64,000 bases of DNA, taken from positions 1,314,970 through 1,378,969 of the forward strand of contig NW_022985070.1 in the NCBI RefSeq assembly GCF_010015585.1, given 5' to 3'. The position numbers were made by a program, and so were the translations under genes. This DNA is from Eremomyces bilateralis CBS 781.70 (lineage: Eukaryota; Ascomycota; Dothideomycetes; Eremomycetales; Eremomycetaceae). Positions 1 to 11,303 of this stretch are shown piece by piece (the first letter of the stretch is position 1; the number at the start of each line of letters is the position of its first letter). Under the pieces are notes generated by a model. It was given only the letters and a program-made list of their open reading frames with translations, was not told the DNA's origin and ran no database searches.

Positions 1-52
1 CTTCCATACTATTCGACGTTGTCTATCACAAAATACGCAAATCCAGCTTCCT

Positions 53-406
53 ATGATCGACTCCTATTGGTTTTACAAGTTACCTACACTCCCACTACCC
101 GGATCCTTCGCGACAGTACGCGATCCAGCTATGGCACGACTTCCTCCTGGACTAAGAGACCGGCCAAACGACCCTTCTTCGCGTCGACTCCCGTCTGCCT
201 TCGAACAGGTACGTGCAACACCATTACAACACCAAATATCGGGAGGAGGAGCACAGCCCCAGCCAGCCCCTCCGCCGCAGATGGACGGGCAGGAAATTAC
301 GGAAGAAGCACGAAGGTTACTTGCGAACTATCGACCAGGGGAGACGTCATTCAGCGATCTCATCCAAGAGCGCATCAGCGGCCTTACGCCAGCTTCTTTT
401 GAGTGA
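53..406 (+). CDS. C-terminal part of an unrecognised gene (left edge)
   Basis: An open frame of 117 codons ends in TGA at 404-406. The product is rich in Pro, Gln and Arg and ends in an acidic, helical-looking tail (residues about 75-117, with motifs EEARRLLANYRPG and FSDLIQERISG). I do not recognise the family. The first Met at 53 is poorly supported. A second Met lies at 131, directly after a possible acceptor (GATCCAG), so the frame may be the last exon of a gene that begins outside the window. The low-complexity start and tidy amphipathic end fit a real C-terminus more than a random frame, but this is weak evidence. Confidence 0.35.
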   Translation: MIDSYWFYKLPTLPLPGSFATVRDPAMARLPPGLRDRPNDPSSRRLPSAFEQVRATPLQHQISGGGAQPQPAPPPQMDGQEITEEARRLLANYRPGETSFSDLIQERISGLTPASFE

Positions 407-826
407 AACGAGGACCTAAGTTAGCGTTTTTGATCATCCGTGATCCTCTGTACGATTAGATACATTGAATTACATAGTTTGAACGCAGAATGGTCGGCTT
501 GACTCGTATAAAGCATCATATACTAGACCATCCCAATCTGCGTCAGAGATTCGAAGGGATTGGTATGTCATGTGACCAGGTAGGGTGTGAATGGAGCCGG
601 GTGGCGGGTGTGAATGGAGCACAGCGGGGTGTGAAAGGAGCTTCACCCGACTTTGAATCCCAGATTTAAGTCACATGACTCCAAAACTCAAAAGCAGGGA
701 GAATTGTGATTGGCCACAAGTCCTGAGCCCTCATTCCCGGTCGACATGCAAAAATTCCACCTCCATCGCCTTGTCTGAAGCAGTTGAATGTCGAAGAATG
801 GTGTTGTGCTGGACCGTTTCTGAAAG
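407..826. other. intergenic, PXR1 promoter with a triple short repeat
   Basis: No gene is seen here. Three imperfect copies of a 15 bp unit (GGGTGTGAATGGAGC, the third with one change) lie at 583-597, 606-620 and 627-641. The rest is unremarkable promoter DNA for PXR1. Confidence 0.6.
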
Positions 827-1897
827 ATGGGTCTGAGTGCGCCTCGCAAGTAAGTACCTCCGGACCCTAAGTAAAGGATACCTTTTCTGATTCCTATATC
901 CTCAGCCGAGTGAAACTCTCGAGTGATCCTAACAACACAAATTGGAGCCGGTCAACCGAGCGCTTCGGACACAAGATCTTGACCACATATGGCTGGGAAC
1001 CGGGCGCGGCTCTTGGTGCGGAGAATGCAGCACAAGCAGCACACTACACCTCCGCCAACTTCTCGCACGTCCGTGCCGTGCTGAAAGATGATACTCGCGG
1101 GTTGGGCTGCAATAAGAAGTCTGCGGCGGAAAATGATACCTTTGGACTGAATCTTTTCCAGAACGTCTTGGGAAGGCTCAACGGAAAGGACGATGGTCAA
1201 CTAGAAAAAGATGCGAAGCAGTTGAGGGATGTTAATCTACGTCTCTACCAAGAGAAGGCCTTCGGTACCATGATCTTTGTACATGGGGGCTTTCTGGTCG
1301 GGGATCGGGTTGAGCGTAGCCTTCCAACAACCACCGACCGAAAACGCTCATCGACCGAGGAGAAGGAGGCTCCGGACGGTAAATCGGGTGCAATCGAATC
1401 TACTTCCCGTAGAAAGAGAAAAAGGGGAGCCGAATCCGCGGATGCTTCTTCATCTGAGCGCAACAATGAAGAACCACGTGGTTCAAAATCGAATGGCGAT
1501 GGCGTGAGTGAGATGACAGGCCGTCAAGCACGGGATGAGAGGAAAAGGCAGAGGAAGGCTAGAAGAGAATTGAGGGAGAAAAAGCGAGAAGAGAAAAGGA
1601 ACAAGAAACGACGGAAGGACGGAACTGAGTCGACAGAGAAAGGTGTTGAACCGGTGGTATCCGGAACTTCTACACCACTTGTCCTATCGTCCCATAGTTC
1701 TGGGACTTCAACTCCGATTTCAAATCCAAATATTTTGGCTGGTGGTCGCCAAGAACTACGACGCAGATCGATTCTCCAGAAGCGAATGGCCATGTCGAGT
1801 CAGACAGCACTCAATGAGGTAGGGTTGAAATGGTTTCGATATGCCTTGACGATGCTTACATTATTTGCAGATATTCATGCTCAAGGCCGGAATCTGA
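827..1897 (+). CDS. PXR1: PXR1/PINX1 G-patch protein, rRNA and snoRNA maturation
   Basis: Three exons are inferred: 827-849, 906-1818 and 1871-1897. The first encodes MGLSAPRN, the second starts RVKLSSDPNNTNW and continues through the G-patch (YGWEPGAALGA...), and the last gives IFMLKAGI and stop, which matches the usual C-terminus of this family. The middle is Lys/Arg/Glu-rich and nucleolar in character, with KRKKR-type clusters. In yeast Pxr1/Gno1 is a nucleolar cofactor of the helicase Prp43 in 18S/25S rRNA processing and snoRNA 3' trimming, and it can inhibit telomerase. Both introns have GTAAGT or GTAGGG donors and TTTGCAG-like acceptors. Identification is firm; the tiny 23 nt first exon rests on the conserved N-terminus. 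Confidence 0.9.
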
Positions 1898-1984
1898 GCG
1901 TGTAAACGGATCTACAGAAGCCTCTAACGTTGAATTATCGGTCACGCCACCCGATGCATGGACAAAGTACGCTATGCAGCTCAA

Positions 1985-4810
1985 TCAAATACCCAAAGCC
2001 CGAACCAAAAGCCACAGTACGACCGGAACCACAACGTTATCATTCCCGCCTGTGAGGACAGCTTCCGTGAAGCTGGCACCCGAAGCCGCCGTAGCAGCCT
2101 TCGGAATCCAAGACGCCCAGTCAACGCCCCCTGTCTTCCACTGGCCAACATCCAGCCAGAATTGACTAAGAGCAAGGCCAATAAGAACCGCTACGGCGAA
2201 CGCAACGCTCCCCTCAATGCTTTTCCCGCCAGTCCACGGCCATTTAGTTCTTCCGAAACGCCGACCGACCAGGCTTGCCGCCGCATCCCCAAGCCCGACG
2301 CATATCACCCCTGTAACCATACTTAAATCACTCCCTTTGACCTCCCAGCCTTTCCACGGATCCACGCCGCCCGTTTGCATCCCCGACAAGCTCAGCCACA
2401 ACGGAGTCGCGCAGCCGATCAGGAGAAATAAGTGGCTGACCACGACCGGCCCTCGCAAGTCTCGACCGTCCACAAAAGGAGTGAGGAACGAGGCGATGGG
2501 TTTCGACAGCGGTGGGAGTTGGCTGGCGCGGAGCACGTCCAGGAGGAGGAAGATGCAGAGGACAAGGCCTAGCGCAAGCGCGCAGAAGGACGGGTCGATG
2601 TAGATCGCGGGGAGGAACATGGCGACCATGGTGCCGTGGAACACTTTCCGTCGCGTGTCTACTTCCACGGAACTGGAAAGCCGCAAAACGACCAAGAGCC
2701 CTGCACCTAGTATCGATAGCAAGTAGACACTGAGAACAAGCCGCACGTTTGCCAATCCATATCCAGCTCGAATTTTTTCTGCAAATCCAAACGACTCTTC
2801 GGTGGGGGTCGAAGATTCAAGTGGTGAAAGTGGAATCCAGCGCTCCAAATTCCAGTCAATGACTGAGAACCGAACGGCACGGATATTGCCGAAGAGGTAA
2901 CCAATCGCCCAGCCGAACGGCTCGTGGCCATCAAGTGCCTCGTGCTGGACCCATAATCGAATCGGCCCAAGAATCGTAAGGACAATAACTGCGTAGACAT
3001 AGCACGCGTACATCCACTTGCGATGAACCGCTTGCTGGGGTGTAAGTGACAGAAAGGACTTATAAAGACTGCGTGACCTCTGATGTTTTTTGGTTCGAAC
3101 AGGAATGGCAGGCGATTGGTTGCCTTTCATATTCGGCGCGGTATTCCGCCGTTGCCTCTTAATATCCGCAAGGTCAGCTTTGGGGAAAAAATCGTTCCCC
3201 CGGGTTGATTCCACTGCGGATTTGGTTTCGGCGTCGCCCTCGAAGGCTCCGAGTTTGGTTTGAACTCGATTGGCTATCTCAAGCTCGAGGGCTGCAATTG
3301 TGTTGCCCATATATTTCTGGGGAGTGTGTGCTTCTTCGCTGTCGCTGTCATCCAGTGAGGGCTTCATCGCCAGAGGAGTCCGGTCCTTGGAGGCTGCTCG
3401 TAAGGATCCCAGCAGCCTATTTAGGAAGTATTGACGCGCCTGTATAACTCTTCCTGCACGACGGAATCGCCAACGGGGTATGCGAGCCAGTGCAATGGCC
3501 CATACGATAACCGGTTTGCAAAGAACGAATAAAATTAAACCTCCGCCCCATAGCAATATTCGCAAAATTGTGGCATGCGGGGATTTTGAGAACAGGAGGA
3601 GGTTGATCAATGCTGTTGAAAGTAGTTGCAGCTCGGAAGAGAGAAGGCTTGTAGCCGTCAGATACGCCAGCGGTTTGAGAAGTGTATAGTGGAGGGGAAA
3701 CAGCATCGAGAGCAATTCGTCCCGTTGAGTGTCCACAATATGCAATGGTCCTCCATCCGCTCCGGAGGCGACCGAGTAGTATAAACCACGGTTCCTTGCT
3801 ACAAGTGGTAACACAGCCAGGATCCAATGAAAATAAGGGATAGTCTCCGAAGCACTGATCGCTGGGACTATTTGAGGAGGGAGAGAAGAGAGTCCAAGGA
3901 CGATATTGGGAATAAGGACACCCGGATGCTGAACATGTAGCGACATAGCTACTAGTACCGGAAGTATGACAGGATACAGTAATGGAGCCGGATCGAATGC
4001 TGAAGGCACCCGGATGCTATCTTTGAGTTTTGGCAAGACTGGCCACCAAGGCTTGCTGGAATGATGAATGAGACGACTGGGGTAGAGTGTGTACACGGCA
4101 TAGATAAGCAGAACGTATGTAAATAGTTCTGACGGATGTTTAGCTGATGACGGCAAACCGATGGCAATTGACTGACCAGTGCGGCTTAGCTGTAAAGAAA
4201 TCGTGTCCTTCTCCCTCCAATATACTGCTAAGGCCATGAGAAAAACCCAGGAAACTTCGGTGGCTCTTCGAAGCAACTCAATACGACGCCGCCTCAGGAA
4301 CTTCTCCCTCGCCGCCGCAGCGGCACTCTCTTCAGCGATCCGTTTCTGGTTGGCGGTTCGGGTGAAATAGTCAAGGACTTTGACATCGTGGTTCTCAACT
4401 TCCATGGGTGTCCTCGGCGGAGTAAGACTCTCGTCCCCCGAGTTCCCAGGGTCTCCAGGGCCATGACGGAGACCTTTTCTAGGTCGCGCCGGAGGAGGTG
4501 GCAGAGCTTTTATGTAGCTGGAGCTTTCATCGTCCGCTTCCGTGCCGCTGTCGCTTGATGATCGGGCGGCCCGGCGCGAGTCCCAGTCATGTTGGGATTG
4601 TCCAACTTCCGGATTTCCTCCTCTCTTCTCGTTCGGGTCGGTTTGTCCCTCGTGATCGTGGGTGGACGGAGGGTCGTGCGGAATCTCTAACCGATGGAGA
4701 TGGTAGGGTTGAGGTGTCCGAGAGAAGCTTCTTATCGAGGCAGGACTGCTATGCTCGTCCTCTGGAAACGAGCGCTGAGCGCTGAGCTCTGACATCATGA
4801 AATGCGGCAC
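1985..4810 (-). CDS. SEC59: dolichol kinase (Sec59 type)
   Basis: A single uninterrupted frame of 941 aa encodes a polytopic membrane protein. The N-terminal 150 residues are polar and Pro/Ser-rich. Many hydrophobic segments follow. The C-terminal third carries the CTP-dependent kinase signature: a GDAAASLVGRRFGRTKWP block, then GGKSIEGS, at roughly residues 840-870. Sec59 phosphorylates dolichol with CTP in the ER membrane, supplying dolichyl phosphate for N-glycosylation, O-mannosylation and GPI anchors. Filamentous-fungal members are longer than the yeast protein (519 aa) because of the N-terminal extension, as here. A second Met (MSELS...) lies five codons downstream and may be the true start. 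The gene is convergent with PXR1, with under 90 bp between stop codons. Confidence 0.9.
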   Translation of the reverse strand: MPHFMMSELSAQRSFPEDEHSSPASIRSFSRTPQPYHLHRLEIPHDPPSTHDHEGQTDPNEKRGGNPEVGQSQHDWDSRRAARSSSDSGTEADDESSSYIKALPPPPARPRKGLRHGPGDPGNSGDESLTPPRTPMEVENHDVKVLDYFTRTANQKRIAEESAAAAAREKFLRRRRIELLRRATEVSWVFLMALAVYWREKDTISLQLSRTGQSIAIGLPSSAKHPSELFTYVLLIYAVYTLYPSRLIHHSSKPWWPVLPKLKDSIRVPSAFDPAPLLYPVILPVLVAMSLHVQHPGVLIPNIVLGLSSLPPQIVPAISASETIPYFHWILAVLPLVARNRGLYYSVASGADGGPLHIVDTQRDELLSMLFPLHYTLLKPLAYLTATSLLSSELQLLSTALINLLLFSKSPHATILRILLWGGGLILFVLCKPVIVWAIALARIPRWRFRRAGRVIQARQYFLNRLLGSLRAASKDRTPLAMKPSLDDSDSEEAHTPQKYMGNTIAALELEIANRVQTKLGAFEGDAETKSAVESTRGNDFFPKADLADIKRQRRNTAPNMKGNQSPAIPVRTKKHQRSRSLYKSFLSLTPQQAVHRKWMYACYVYAVIVLTILGPIRLWVQHEALDGHEPFGWAIGYLFGNIRAVRFSVIDWNLERWIPLSPLESSTPTEESFGFAEKIRAGYGLANVRLVLSVYLLSILGAGLLVVLRLSSSVEVDTRRKVFHGTMVAMFLPAIYIDPSFCALALGLVLCIFLLLDVLRASQLPPLSKPIASFLTPFVDGRDLRGPVVVSHLFLLIGCATPLWLSLSGMQTGGVDPWKGWEVKGSDLSMVTGVICVGLGDAAASLVGRRFGRTKWPWTGGKSIEGSVAFAVAVLIGLALSQFWLDVGQWKTGGVDWASWIPKAATAASGASFTEAVLTGGNDNVVVPVVLWLLVRALGI

Positions 4811-5283
4811 ATCGCAGGTACATCACGTCGGAGATATGAGTGGTACGTTACGGTAAACAGCGTTGGAATGGGAGACACCGAAAGGACTGGCAGGAGCGGT
4901 ATGGGACTTGTTGCCCACAGATTGCAACGGCGGTGAGGGGATTGTCCTTGGATTAGTTCACCACCTAAGACACTTGAACAGCCGATTTGGACCTCAAGCT
5001 TCACATGTTTCATTGAAGACGAAGCTCCGGAGGGATGAGTGCATGGACATGAATCGCATTGTTCACGGCAATTGTACGGATTTATCTGAGAAATGAGTCA
5101 TGTTTTAATGCCCTGTGGGCTGTGGCCTAAGGCTTAAACATATCCAAAGTCTTGCGTCTCAATCGCATTTCAATTCCGTCATGGAACGAATTGATTGACG
5201 GTCAGGAAAGCGTCAACAGAAGTGGACATTCAGGCCTCTCGTTTTCATTTTTAATTTTCGCTTCGTTCCTATATTGCATTTAA
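4811..5283. other. divergent promoter, SEC59 / aminopeptidase
   Basis: 473 bp separate two divergent starts. I see no further gene or strong motif. Confidence 0.5.
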
Positions 5284-8200
5284 ATGTGTCTTAGCCCGGC
5301 ACTAATCCGATTTGCAGGAGCCCGAAGCTCAACTGCCTTCCGGAAACCACAGCTGCGACACCCTCCACGATCATCACCAATTCTCACGTCACAATCTCGA
5401 CGACCGCTAGTGACACAAAATACCTGTAGCGCTACACGAGTCCTTAGAAACCCATTATCGGCGATTACTACATCTCTCAAAGCTGTACGATACTGCTCCT
5501 TTCAGCGCAGCATGTGTCGATCCATGGGCAGAGAAGCTCCAAGCATGAGTCTGGACATTAGCAACGGGAGAGAGCTTCTCCCCAAGAATGTCAAGCCTCT
5601 CCATTACCATTTGACCTTGGAACCTGACCTGGAGACCTTCCGTTACAATGGCAAAGTGTCAATAGAGTGAGTGGTTTTGTGCCGTGGCTGTCAACAATAG
5701 ACTAATAAAGTTGCAAAGCCTGGATGTCCTCGAAGACTCCAACTCCATTTCGCTGAATACGCTTGAACTCGACATCCAATCTACCGAAATCAAAAGTGGC
5801 TCGACCGTCATCGCGGCCTCTCCGGACTTATCGTACAATGAAGACACGCAAACGACAACGATTTCGCTCAGTAAAAGCCTACAAGCTGGCCAGAAGGCTA
5901 CCCTAACCCACACCTTTTCGGGCACATTGAACGACAACATGGCAGGTTTCTATCGCTCTTCATACAAAGATGCGGATGGGAACGTCAAGTACATGGCCAC
6001 TACGCAAATGGAGCCCACCGATGCACGCCGGGCATTTCCGTGCTTCGACGAGCCGGCGATTAAGGCTGAGTATACCGTGACTCTCATCGCGGACAAGCAT
6101 CTCACCTGCCTGAGCAACATGGACGTTGCTTCGGAAACGGAAATCGATTCTACCATGACTGGGTCCAAGAAAAAGGCTGTAACCTTCAACAAAACCCCAT
6201 CGATGTCCACGTATCTGGTCGCGTTCATCGTTGGCGAACTCAAATGTATCGAGACCAATGCCTTCCGTGTCCCCGTCCGGGTATTCGCTACCCCTGATCA
6301 AGACATTGAGCATGGCCGCTTTTCTCTGGACCTTGCGGCACGAGGCCTGGCCTTCTATGAGAGCCAACAGGTCTTCGACTTGAAGTATCCTTTCCCTAAA
6401 ATGGACCTCGTCGCGATTCCCGATTTTTCGGCGGGTGCCATGGAGAACTGGGCTCTGGTAGGACATCCATGACCAATGAAATGGTCCTTGCTAACGCGTG
6501 GGTGTAGGTAACGTTCAGGACCGTCGATCTGCTCTTCGATGAAACAACGCACGGTGTCAATCGAAAGCAAAGGATAGCTGAGACAGTTCTTCACGAACTG
6601 GCCCACCAGTGGTTTGGTAACCTCGTCACGATGGAGTTTTGGGACGGTCTCTGGCTCAATGAAGGCTTCGCAACGTGGATGAGTTGGTTTGCCCTGAATG
6701 ACCAGAAATTCTTCCCGGACTGGAAAGTTTGGGAGACTTATGTCGTCGACACTCTCCAGCAGGCCCTTTCCTTGGACTCGCTCAGGAGCAGCCACCCTAT
6801 CCAGGTTCCGGTCAAGCGCGCCGATGAGATCAACCAAATCTTCGATGCCATTTCCTATTCGAAGGGGTCTTGCGTCTTGCGAATGGTCTCCAAATACCTG
6901 GGCGAGGAAACGTTCATCGAGGGCGTTCGACAGTATTTGAGAAAGCACGCCTATGGCAACACCGAGACTTCGGATCTTTGGGCTGCCCTCAGCAGCGCTT
7001 CTGGCAAACCAGTCGAAGAGATCATGAACATCTGGACCACCAAGATCGGCTTCCCGGTAGTCAGCGTCAGCGAGGACCCTGCAACCAGTTCCATTCACGT
7101 CAAGCAAAATCGGTTCCTCAGAACTGCCGACGTCAAACCAGAAGAAGACCAGACACTGTTCCCAGTGTTCTTGGGGCTGAAATCGAAGGCTGGTGTCAGC
7201 GAGGAATTGACGCTCAGCGAACGGGAAAGTTCGTTCAAGGTCGATGATCTCCAGTTTTTCAAGCTGAATACGGATCACTCTGGATTCTACCGTACGTCGT
7301 ACACTCCGGAGAGGTTGGAGAAACTTGGAGAGGCAGCAAAGAACGGTCTCTTGTCCGTCGAAGATCGAGCAGGCATGATTTCCGATGCGGGAGCATTAGC
7401 TGCTTCGGGTTATCAGAAGACTTCCGGGGTTCTTTCTCTATTGGAGGGCTTCAAATCCGAGTCTGCCTTTGTCGTATGGAACGAGATCGCAAGTCGCATT
7501 GCGTCGTTGCGGGCTGCATGGCTATTTGAAGATGATGACCTCAAATCTGCGCTGAAGAAGGTGCAACTAGATCTCGTCAAAGACAAAGCCCACGAACTTG
7601 GCTGGGCGTTCAAGGGCAGTGATAGTCCTGTGGAGCAGCAGTTCAAGTCACTGCTTTTCGGATCGGCGGGATTGGCTGGCGATGACAAAATCCAGAAAGC
7701 GGCGTTCGAAATGTTTTCCGCTTTCAAAAAGGGCGATAGAACTGCCATCCATCCAAACATCCGCAGCTCAGTGTATGCCATTGTTTTGAGCGAGGGCGGG
7801 GAAGAAGAGGTAAGTGTTTGAATTCCTTTTGAATATCCCATGCTAACACCTTGTTTAGTACCAGGCTATTCTTCAAGAAGCTCGTACTGCGAAGACCAGC
7901 GACGAGCGGAACACGGCTTTGATGAGCCTTGGACGGGCGAAGGACCCGGAGCTGATCAAGCGAACCCTGTCTCTGCCATTGGGCGGTGATGTCAAAGAAC
8001 AGGACATCTACCTGCCGCTTTCCGGACTCCGAACCCACCGCGCCGGTGTCGAAGCCATGTGGGCGTGGATGCAGGAGAACTGGGACGAGCTTAAGAAGCG
8101 CCTTCCACCCGGACTGACGATGTTGAGCTCGGTCGTCACCATCTGTACGTCGGGGTTCACGCACTCGGAGCACATGGATAGTCTCCGTGCGTTCTTCGAG

Positions 8201-8326
8201 GCGAGGAGTACCAAAGGATTTGACCAGAGCCTCGCCCAGAGCCTGGATGCCATTCGAGCGAAGCAAAACTGGATTGAGAGGGATAGTGAGGACGTGAAAG
8301 CGTGGCTCACCAAACGGGGATATTAA
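5284..8326 (+). CDS. APE2: M1-family zinc aminopeptidase (Ape2/Aap1, puromycin-sensitive type)
   Basis: Four exons are inferred: 5284-5666, 5719-6457, 6508-7809 and 7859-8326, giving 963 aa. The substrate-anchoring GAMEN motif is at residues 367-371. The zinc motif HELAH is at 403-407 with the third ligand Glu426 (WLNEGFATW). An ERAP1-like C-terminal helical domain follows. Family members remove N-terminal residues from peptides and act in cytosol, periplasm or mitochondria. The first ~75 residues are rich in Arg and Ser with almost no acidic residues, like a mitochondrial presequence; further Met codons follow at 77, 81 and 88, just before the conserved start ([19 protein letters not shown]). 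Intron 2 falls immediately after GAMENWAL. All three introns are about 50 nt with clear branch sites. Confidence 0.93.
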
Positions 8327-9109
8327 GTATGGTGTCTGTGATGGAAGAAGTTACTTGGCGACACATCTTTGCAGGATTATCTTCGCAAGGAGTAACTTCG
8401 CATGGAAGTATTCTCTATCCATACAATTTGAATATACTGCAGTGAATAGAGGTCATGCAACTTCCATCAGATAGTTATTGTGCTGGTGATATAAGACCGA
8501 CCAAGGTCACATGACCCTTGGAGCAAGCCTGCACGTGACCGTATATATTCATGGAAAGGGCGAGCGAGTGAAGACGCTCCAGACAATTTGTTATTGTAAT
8601 AGAAAGTAAACCTAGTAGGGCGATGCATACCTGGGCATACCACGACCGCCATCAATGCAGCATGCCAACCAATATCCTTTCATGTCTGTGATGGTGGATA
8701 TTGTGGGTGATGAAAACAACCACACAATATCGTATTGAACCCGTGATAACTGCTTTCGTCGCATGGAATTGAACAACCCACTGCATCTAGACGCCCATGC
8801 CATCTCTTGATCATGGGCGTAACCAACGACTCTCGCTTCGTACTAGGCACCTGCATTCCTCTCTTGGCTCGTCATGTAATTGCTTCAATTTCCCCATCTT
8901 CTCTTCAAAGGTATTCACCCTTGCTGTTGGCCATCCCTATTGCTGCTCAAACTGACGTCCACGATTCTCCATAGTTGAACGATCATACGACATCCGAACT
9001 TGTGACGATCGAGGGTCCGGAATGCCGTAATAATACCCAACGAATCCTGACGGGATCGTTTACACTCATTTAAGCAATTGAATACCACTCGGAATACCGG
9101 ATAGGGACT
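8327..9109. other. intergenic
   Basis: 783 bp without a supported gene. It contains a GCACGTGACC box near 8530 and a GTCACATGACC sequence near 8507, both E-box-like. It serves as 3' region of the aminopeptidase and promoter of the PH-domain gene. Confidence 0.5.
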
Positions 9110-10646
9110 ATGGCGACATCCATATCTTCGCAGCAGGTGGTAGATGCGGAGCAAAGTCACGCAGGCGCTTCGCCATCGCCAAAACGAAAACCTAAGCTCA
9201 GTCGTGTGCAAACTTTCAATAACTCGGTGTCTCAAGGCATCGATGTGTTTTCCCCTGTCAATGAGAATGGTAGCTTTGAGTTTGACAGGATCATCAAGGC
9301 TGGCGACGTACAAAAGAGGACCCGGACGACCAAGGTACGCTACCACCACTCGGGGAGCATCACCGGTCAACTCCAAAATGGCTAACTTGAAGAGGCAGAC
9401 CTGGAAGCCGATGTACCTTATCCTTCGACCTCACACCATGTCGCTGTATAAGGACGCGGAAGGAACGAAGCTTCGATTTCAACTCAAACTATCCGATATA
9501 ACCGCGATTGCTCGACAGAAGGATCCCAAGGGAAAGGCCGAACATGTGTTCGGGGTGTTTTCATCCGCCAGAACCGTCCACCTTGCCGCCAAAACAGACA
9601 AAGAGGTAACAGACTGGGTCAACCTCATCCGCCAGGGAGCACGAATCGACGAGGCAGATGATGAACTTGACATATTACAGTCCCCCAGCGAGGATACGGG
9701 ACCCAATCCTACCTTTGGCAATTGGACCATGGATAGCGCCATGGACCGCGGGCGTACACCTTTGGGCGTGCAACAACCCGCTGCGATGGCGAGCAGCTCT
9801 TCCGAGCCGGAAGGAATGCCCGTTCCGAGTAGAAAGCCCGGCGAGCTCCACAGTGCGGCTGCTGCATCGCGGAAGAGTTCGCTTGCTCAGAGCAGACAAA
9901 ATACGCAGCTTGGAGCCGGCTATTCGGGAAATGACATGAGCGTTTCGGACCTATCGGATATTGGTGGATCGATTCGGCCTGACGGCGTGCCCTTGTCCTT
10001 GTCGAAATCACGGGAGGGCTCACATCCTGAAGCACAGCGGGCCCTCAGCTCAACGAGCATCACAGGGCAAGGTGCCTCCGTTCCTGAAGGATCGGAGGAT
10101 CGGATAATCTACCAAGGTTGGCTGCACCTTTTGAAAACGAAAGGCGGAGTCCGACAATGGAAGAGGCTGTGGTCCGTCTTACGACCGAGGAACTGTGCCT
10201 TCTATAAAAGCGAAGAAGAGTATTCCGCCGTCCTAATCCTACCCCTCTCCTCGCTGGTCTCGGCCGTGGAAATCGACCCCGTTTCCAAGAGCCGGCCGTA
10301 TTGCATGCAGCTCATCGCCGACGATCGAAACTACCGGTTCGCCGCGCCCAGCGAAGAAAAATTGGCCGCGTGGCTAGGCGCGTTCCTGAGCCTGTTCGCA
10401 AAGCGGAAGCAGGGATGGAAGCGAGAAAGCCAGCTGGAGTCTGGCCAACTCGAGGATGTTGTGGACGGCAATCGATCACGGAGGACAACGGCGGAGGTAA
10501 AAGAAAACACTCCGGGGGGGGGTGAAGGGAGGGGCGACGGGCAGGCAATGAACAGGCAGACGAAGGCCCATAACAGCATGAGCACGATTGCAAGCAGCCG
10601 AGTGGGACTGGACGATTCAGCGCCTGTTGCCGTTTCAGGGAAGTAG
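9110..10646 (+). CDS. tandem PH-domain protein (Opy1-like)
   Basis: Two exons, 9110-9334 and 9399-10646, encode 490 aa. The splice joins ...KRTRTTK to TWKPMYLILRP, rebuilding the first strands of a PH domain (about residues 54-155). A Ser/Pro-rich linker follows. A second PH domain begins near residue 308 (YQGWLHLLKTKGG, then WKRLWSVLR) and ends near 415 (LAAWLGAFLSLF). The C-terminal ~75 residues are polar. Two PH domains with a disordered linker match yeast Opy1 and relatives, which bind PI(4,5)P2 at the plasma membrane and modulate phosphoinositide kinase signalling. The PH domains are clear; equivalence to Opy1 is inference. The start at 9110 is preferred over the longer in-frame read-through because it gives a complete first PH domain. 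Confidence 0.8.
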
Positions 10647-11303
10647 GTCGAACATTTGAAACTTCCTGTCAGACCATCGTATTGCGCTTGTATATGAATA
10701 ATGATTTGATGACAAGATATTTGATGCTGCTGTCGCTATGACTACGGTACATGAAGGGTTCTCTCCGCATTGGAGCTCTAGCTTCCTGGGTTCTGTTTGA
10801 TGTCGTCCGTGTTGAAGCCCTGCTCCAGCGACCAGCACCCTGGCAAATGCCCTTTGGCAGAAGCGTACCAGAACAAGACGAAGGTAAATTTAGCAAATAT
10901 CATTTGAGAATAGGTTGAATAGCTTCTCTTACAAATGCGAAATTTCGAATAGCTATTCCGCTTGCTGCCCTTTGCTTCGTATTGGACGAGTGACGAGGCA
11001 TTTAAGTTGAGACCAAAATTTCGTGCGCCGCCTAATTGAGGCCGAAATCTTGGCATTTGCTCTCCACTTTACGCGATTCCAGAAACAGAACATCTCCAAA
11101 CTCTTAACCCCCCCATTCAGTTGATGTTGCGTTCAAAGATTGTGGGACGGACAACATCTAGATATCCCCTTCACTGCCTGTCTTGCCCAAAAGACTGCAA
11201 CCGTCCTCGAAAATCTAGATAACGGCTTTCCGCAAAATCTCCCAACCGCTGTAGCTTCACACCAAACTGGTCTATCCCGCCAACCCATCGCTACAAGATC
11301 ATA
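10647..11303. other. intergenic, ALB1 promoter
   Basis: 657 bp without a supported gene. The 8-mer AAATTTCG occurs twice, at 10940-10947 and 11016-11023, 357 and 281 bp before the ALB1 start codon. Confidence 0.5.

Noticed and set aside
6355-7278. 307-codon open frame antisense to the aminopeptidase
   Set aside because: It is the complement of a conserved, GC-balanced coding exon. Its product shows no family features and its start lacks context.
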